Of a stretch of 64,000 nucleotides of DNA, positions 59,955-64,000 are shown in pieces. The DNA comes from Lepturacanthus savala (Eukaryota; Chordata; Actinopteri; Scombriformes; Trichiuridae). Under the pieces are notes generated by a model. That model worked only from the letters and a program-made list of their open reading frames with translations. It did no database searches and had not been told where the DNA came from. The DNA lies in the NCBI GenBank assembly GCA_030544235.1, contig CM060468.1, forward strand, positions 5,090,758-5,154,757, written 5' to 3'. The position numbers and the translations under genes are program-made. The first letter of the stretch is position 1. Each line of letters begins with the position of its first letter.

Positions 59955-59963
59955 CCTTTGATG
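59955..59963 (+). promoter_or_regulatory. TCF/LEF consensus site
   Basis: CCTTTGATG fits the TCF/LEF pattern SCTTTGATS exactly and lies about 520 bp upstream of the foxl2 start codon. WNT/beta-catenin signalling acts with FOXL2 in ovarian differentiation in vertebrates, so a site here is plausible. Chance occurrence of a 9-mer cannot be excluded. Confidence 0.3.
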
Positions 59964-60203
59964 ATTCTCAGTTATTTCAGTAAATTGTTATTTATTGTTC
60001 ATTAGTACGCTACATTGGCCCGAGTGTTTCCAAAAACGCATTTCAACGTGTTACAAGAAGCTGATTATTATTTCATTCACTGTAACCACCGGAGGCGGAA
60101 CTCAAAAGCTCACAAATCACGAGCCACTACGTCCCTCCGCGGAGAGCATTGGAGCAAAGGCAGCCTGTCAGTGGACCTGAAAAAAAGAGAGAGGAAAGGG
60201 CTG

Positions 60204-60481
60204 GGCTTAGAGAGTCACAAACCACAACTTGGGTTGCGCTTCCATCAGAAACCAGTTTAGAAAAATCATCGTTGAAGAAAGAAGAAGGTCTGGTCCATGT
60301 CACCCACTGAGCCGTAAATAAAGATTTCTCTCTCTGCGCGCGATTTGGAAGACGAGTTCGAATCCGCGGCGCGTCCTCGGCTCCTGCGACGCATCATTTC
60401 GCTCCTTCGAGGCTGCGAAAGCCCCAGCGAAGTTTTGTTATTCCACATTGGGACCGGACTTGTTTTGTTTTTGTGCGCGCA
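60204..60481 (+). promoter_or_regulatory. foxl2 proximal promoter and 5' UTR (approximate)
   Basis: The sequence becomes GC- and CpG-rich from about 60330. GTAAATAAA at 60314-60322 could act as a TATA-like element. It also contains GTAAATA (60314-60320), a match to the forkhead consensus RYMAAYA, raising the possibility of autoregulation. The transcription start cannot be placed from sequence alone. Confidence 0.4.
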
Positions 60482-61402
60482 ATGATGGCCACTTACCAAA
60501 ACCCGGAGGATGACGCAATGGCCTTAATGATCCACGACACCAACACTACCAAGGAGAAAGATCGCCCCAAAGAGGAGCCGGTCCAGGACAAAGTCGCGGA
60601 GAAGCCGGATCCGTCCCAGAAGCCGCCTTACTCCTACGTCGCGCTCATCGCCATGGCCATCCGGGAGAGCTCCGAGAAGCGCCTCACTCTGTCTGGTATT
60701 TACCAATACATAATCAGCAAATTCCCCTTCTACGAGAAGAATAAAAAGGGCTGGCAGAACAGCATCCGGCACAACTTGAGTCTCAACGAATGCTTCATTA
60801 AAGTTCCGCGGGAGGGCGGCGGGGAGAGGAAAGGAAATTACTGGACACTCGACCCGGCCTGCGAGGACATGTTTGAAAAGGGGAACTACCGGAGACGCCG
60901 CAGAATGAAGCGGCCGTTCAGACCTCCGCCGACGCACTTCCAGCCGGGGAAATCCTTGTTCGGCGGCGACGGCTACGGCTACCTGTCTCCTCCCAAGTAC
61001 CTGCAGTCTAGCTTCATGAATAACTCCTGGTCGCTAGGCCAGCCGCCCACCCCCATGTCCTACACGTCTTGTCAGATGGCCGGCGGCAACGTGAGTCCAG
61101 TGAACGTGAAGGGGCTGTCAGCCCCCTCATCTTATAACCCCTACTCCCGGGTGCAGAGCATGGCGCTCCCCAGCATGGTGAACTCTTACAACGGCATGAG
61201 TCACCATCACCACCCCGCGCATCCCCACCACGCGCAGCAGCTGAGCCCGGCCACCGCGGCACCGCCTCCCGTTTCGTCCAGTAACGGAGCGGGCCTCCAG
61301 TTCGCTTGCTCCCGCCAGCCCGCGGAGCTCTCCATGATGCACTGTTCTTACTGGGAACACGAGACCAAACACTCGGCGTTACACACGAGGATTGATATTT
61401 AA
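60482..61402 (+). CDS. foxl2: Forkhead box protein L2 (FOXL2), complete single exon
   Basis: Encodes a 306-residue nuclear transcription factor. In vertebrates FOXL2 drives ovarian granulosa-cell fate, promotes aromatase (cyp19a1) expression, and acts in eyelid and pituitary tissue. The forkhead domain spans about residues 46-140: KPPYSYVALIAMAI starts at 47, recognition helix WQNSIRHNLSLN lies at 91-102, and GNYWTLDP at 118-125. A basic RRRRR run at 137-141 follows, typical of the nuclear-localisation segment. Cys127 corresponds by motif to human Cys134, the residue mutated in granulosa-cell tumours, and is wild type here. The C-terminal part is Pro/Ser/His-rich, with HHHH at 241-244, and ends in the conserved HCSYWEHETKHSALHTRIDI. 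The polyalanine tract of mammalian FOXL2 is absent, as in other fish. The start chosen is the first ATG of MMATYQ. The second ATG (60485) has the better context (A at -3, G at +4). An upstream in-frame GTG at 60473 is not needed. Intronless, as for FOXL2 generally. Confidence 0.97.
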   Translation: MMATYQNPEDDAMALMIHDTNTTKEKDRPKEEPVQDKVAEKPDPSQKPPYSYVALIAMAIRESSEKRLTLSGIYQYIISKFPFYEKNKKGWQNSIRHNLSLNECFIKVPREGGGERKGNYWTLDPACEDMFEKGNYRRRRRMKRPFRPPPTHFQPGKSLFGGDGYGYLSPPKYLQSSFMNNSWSLGQPPTPMSYTSCQMAGGNVSPVNVKGLSAPSSYNPYSRVQSMALPSMVNSYNGMSHHHHPAHPHHAQQLSPATAAPPPVSSSNGAGLQFACSRQPAELSMMHCSYWEHETKHSALHTRIDI

Positions 61403-62285
61403 ACGTTTACCAAAACGGCCTGTGTAAAAAAGAAAAAAAAAGATTAAAAAAGGACACTTGAATGAGAGTGAGCGCGTTAATTCCTGTGATTTCAAAACAG
61501 AACCAAGAGTATTTTTGACCATTCTGGCGAGCTGTTTGGGTCCAGCTGACATCCATAAATGCCAAAATGGAGAGGTATACGCGAGTTGGTGATGAGAAAG
61601 TTTTACAAAATGGAAACTGGAGGTAAAGGAGTCACCAGGACACACACCAGGTAGCACAACCTCTGGGAGCCATTTCGTGCGCCTGTGTTACACTTGGACT
61701 GACGGCTATAACTTGTAGTCGAAAACTGTGCTTATGAAAAAGTTTGCATTCTCACGGGGATAGACATTGCTGACATTGCTTCAGTTGTGTGTTATTGGTA
61801 TGCGTAATGATTTTTTCGCAACTTTACGCACGGCGTATCATATCTTTTGCAAAAATGAAACGTGAACACAACCGGCTGCCATATAATTAAACCAGTGCTT
61901 TAATGTGTAATTGAGCTAATTTTGGCCCTCTAAGAAACTTGCACTGAACAAGGCCTGCATAGAGAAACTTCACTTCCTGTCATGGTTGTGAATCTTGTTC
62001 AGTTAAAAAAAAGGTGAAAGTATGAGAAGAGATCCTTAAGAATGACAAAAAAAATAATACAATTCAGGGTTTTTCATATTTCTTGATCCCATGTATGTAT
62101 GATATAATTTCCAATATGACATCAGCAAATGCCAGGTTTTGTTTATCTTTCTAATTATTATTATTTTTTTATAAACGTGATTAGCTATATCGTCTCATTC
62201 ATGTTGGGGCCATGTTTCATTTTAATTAGCACTTTTCCCTCTTTTCTAGGTTTGTGAATTTCTTAATAAACTTGTATTTCTTAAA
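61403..62285 (+). other. foxl2: foxl2 3' UTR (inferred extent)
   Basis: AT-rich noncoding sequence follows the TAA stop. The first canonical AATAAA lies at 62265-62270, giving a 3' UTR of roughly 0.88 kb if cleavage falls about 15 bases later. A TTCTAATTATTATTATTTTT stretch near 62150 is AU-rich and could affect message stability. The extent is inferred from the signal only. Confidence 0.5.
62265..62270 (+). terminator. foxl2: Candidate foxl2 polyadenylation signal
   Basis: Canonical AATAAA in TCTTAATAAACTTG, with a downstream TTGTATTTCTT stretch. A second AATAAA at 62505-62510 could serve as a distal alternative. Confidence 0.5.
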
Positions 62286-63211
62286 GTAATACAGTGGTCA
62301 TGAAGTAATCTGTTTTGTACTTGAGGAAGTGATAGAGTAACCACTGTTGGTAAACGATTATTCCAAGACAAACAGCAAAAAACAACTCTGTGGGAATAGA
62401 TCTTGCTAACAAGCTATGACTTTACAGAAATACAAAAGAAATTATAATAGTAATAATAATCAAATAATAATTTTTAAAAAAGTGTAGGGGTGCAGGGGTC
62501 GTGTAATAAATTCAGACCGATACACAGGCCGATTTACCCCATTGTGTAAAAATGAAAACTTTTCATCTGGTCTATAATAATAATAACAATCATAATCATA
62601 ACAGAAACAACTGCATGTGAAGTGTAAGTGAAAGTTAATGTCGCAGCATATTTTCTATTTAATAACGTTAAATGTCTTCGGGCTGTTACTGCAGAAAATG
62701 TATCGTGCATCAAACATCGTGACTTATTTGGTTTTCGCTATAAGGCCACTGTAAAGTAACATTATTTATTTATAACCTATGTTTCAGGAGAAAAATGTGA
62801 CCGTCAGGTTTTATTTTATTTTATTTTACGAAAAAATAGACCAAGAAACAGCTATTATAACCACAGTTTAAATAAATCGGAAATAAATTTGTGATTGAGA
62901 GATTATGACGAATATAAAACTAGGATATTAACACAATTATTAACTTAATTAAGTATTATATTTACAATACAAGGCAGCAAAAACAACGATAATAATAACA
63001 TTCAATAGTGTTGTGAAGATATAACCAGAGCATATATAGACGTGTGTGTATGTGTGTATATAGCCTATATTTTCTCTCTTTTTATTCAACCAGATGGCTG
63101 CCAGCGACAGACAATAATGTTAATGTAGTTAAGCTGTTGACTAAATATTACAGAATCATTGAGGAAATAAGGCCAACAAAGACAGGAAGTCTGTAATGCA
63201 AATGAGTCTTC

Positions 63212-63244
<33 letters not shown>

Positions 63245-64000
63245 TCCCTTTCTATGGTTGGAAAATGTGACATCATGTACTTCCTATCAGAAAATAATTG
63301 AATATTACAGACAGCTCGGCTGAGTTAGTGTGGGACTGTTGAACAAATAGTTTCCCTGAGGAGCAGCGAGCCTCTTGATACAAGAGACATGTTGACGAGT
63401 GAGACGCCTCATAAACACGCCGCTGCTATCACAGCGCATCAGGACAGCAGCGCTGCGGCCATCTGGCTTTGACTTTGACTTTCAAGGGTGTTCCAATGCA
63501 ACACATCTGCACTGTTTTGACAGCGCGTCGCAGCAAGCATGCGCATTTCATTATTATCTCCTAAAAAGTAGAGCAATTGTAGGATATTATTTCTTCACAT
63601 CTGAGAGCCGCGGTGTAAATTAGGTTACGGGGTTTCACCCTTCAAAAGATCACGCGTATTTGGCGCCGGGGTCCAAGCTGAAGCGCAGCGTAGTCCCGTG
63701 GTGTCTCGGTGCAGAGGTGGATCCCCACGCTCACCTTGATCCACCCTGTCTGCGCTGCAGCGGCTGTCAAACACGGACTCATCATCCGCACCAACAAAAC
63801 ACAAGACACACAGGCCCACACACTCTCGGATGTGACTGAAAACTGTGGCTCAACAATTTAAAACCACCAAACACATGTAGCAACGCTAGTGGCCTTTTAA
63901 CATTATTTTCATAACCACACAGATATACAGGATATGTCTTCATTTTGTGCGTTAATATTTTAATAAGCTAATGACTTTTTTGAGGCATGGCACGTTATTT
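62286..64000. other. 3' flank of foxl2, AT-rich, no gene seen
   Basis: AT-rich with many TAATAA words and an (ATA)n array at 63212-63243. From about 63340 to 63830 the sequence is GC-richer and non-repetitive (GGCGCCGGGGTCC near 63661), with only short unrecognised frames. No second gene is supported before the window ends. Confidence 0.5.

Larger units (their letters stand above)
56001..60203. other. Immediate foxl2 upstream region, no other gene
   Basis: CpG-containing segments lie at 56015-56110 and 57900-58130, separated by AT-rich DNA. Within it are TGACGT cores at 58030-58037 and 58111-58118, a 22-bp near-palindrome at 59531-59552, and a TCF/LEF consensus at 59955-59963 (each listed separately). 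Positions 59160-59500 are GC-richer and non-repetitive. Frames on both strands are short. This is the likeliest place for proximal enhancers of foxl2. Confidence 0.4.

Noticed and set aside
60355..60365. AGTTCGAATCC, resembling a tRNA B box
   Set aside because: No A box, acceptor stem or cloverleaf can be drawn around it, and it lies in the foxl2 5' UTR.
60473..60481. In-frame GTG upstream of the foxl2 ATG as an alternative start
   Set aside because: Vertebrate FOXL2 begins with MMA at the ATG pair. GTG initiation is not expected, and the extra residues are not part of the known N terminus.
60524..60937. 137-codon minus-strand open frame inside the foxl2 coding exon
   Set aside because: It is the antisense shadow of the conserved forkhead-coding sequence. 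GC-rich coding DNA readily leaves such frames, and the predicted product has no recognisable domain.

Overview
This window reads as nuclear DNA from a teleost fish, most likely a percomorph. It contains one convincing protein-coding gene, an intact single-exon foxl2 at 60482-61402 on the + strand. The predicted 306-residue protein carries a complete forkhead domain and the C-terminal layout of fish FOXL2, without the polyalanine tract of mammalian FOXL2. The fish assignment also rests on many long (CA/TG)n and (TA)n arrays and on several interspersed repeats I recognise from teleost genomes. The species cannot be fixed from sequence alone.

Layout. Positions 1-60200 hold no other gene I can support. 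Every other open frame is short, low in complexity (often Thr-His or Cys-Val runs translated from CA/TG arrays), or lacks recognisable domains. The stretch alternates between AT-rich filler, dinucleotide arrays and old DNA-transposon or MITE-like repeats. These include a TTAA-flanked piggyBac-type MITE at 13976-14321, a hAT-type repeat at 12436-12624, a Tc1/mariner-like fragment lying between two (TA)n arrays at 54071-54408, and two repeat families with two copies each inside the window. Scattered between them are GC-richer, non-repetitive tracts that look like candidate cis-regulatory elements (about 3.76-4.62, 7.1-7.76, 14.84-16.5, 22.19-22.44, 29.0-29.29, 35.46-35.7, 36.64-36.92, 45.2-45.6, 47.47-47.93 and 57.9-58.13 kb).

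From 60204 to 62285 the window holds the proximal promoter and 5' UTR, the foxl2 coding exon, and a 3' UTR ending near a canonical AATAAA at 62265-62270. About 1.7 kb of AT-rich 3' flank follows.

Interpretation. In mammals the DNA upstream of FOXL2 carries long-range regulatory elements whose loss causes BPES in humans and the polled/intersex syndrome in goats. This gene-free stretch upstream of a fish foxl2 is a plausible counterpart, but orthology of any single element is inference and needs cross-species alignment. I found no evidence for a new multi-gene system, RNA gene, virus, CRISPR array or operon.
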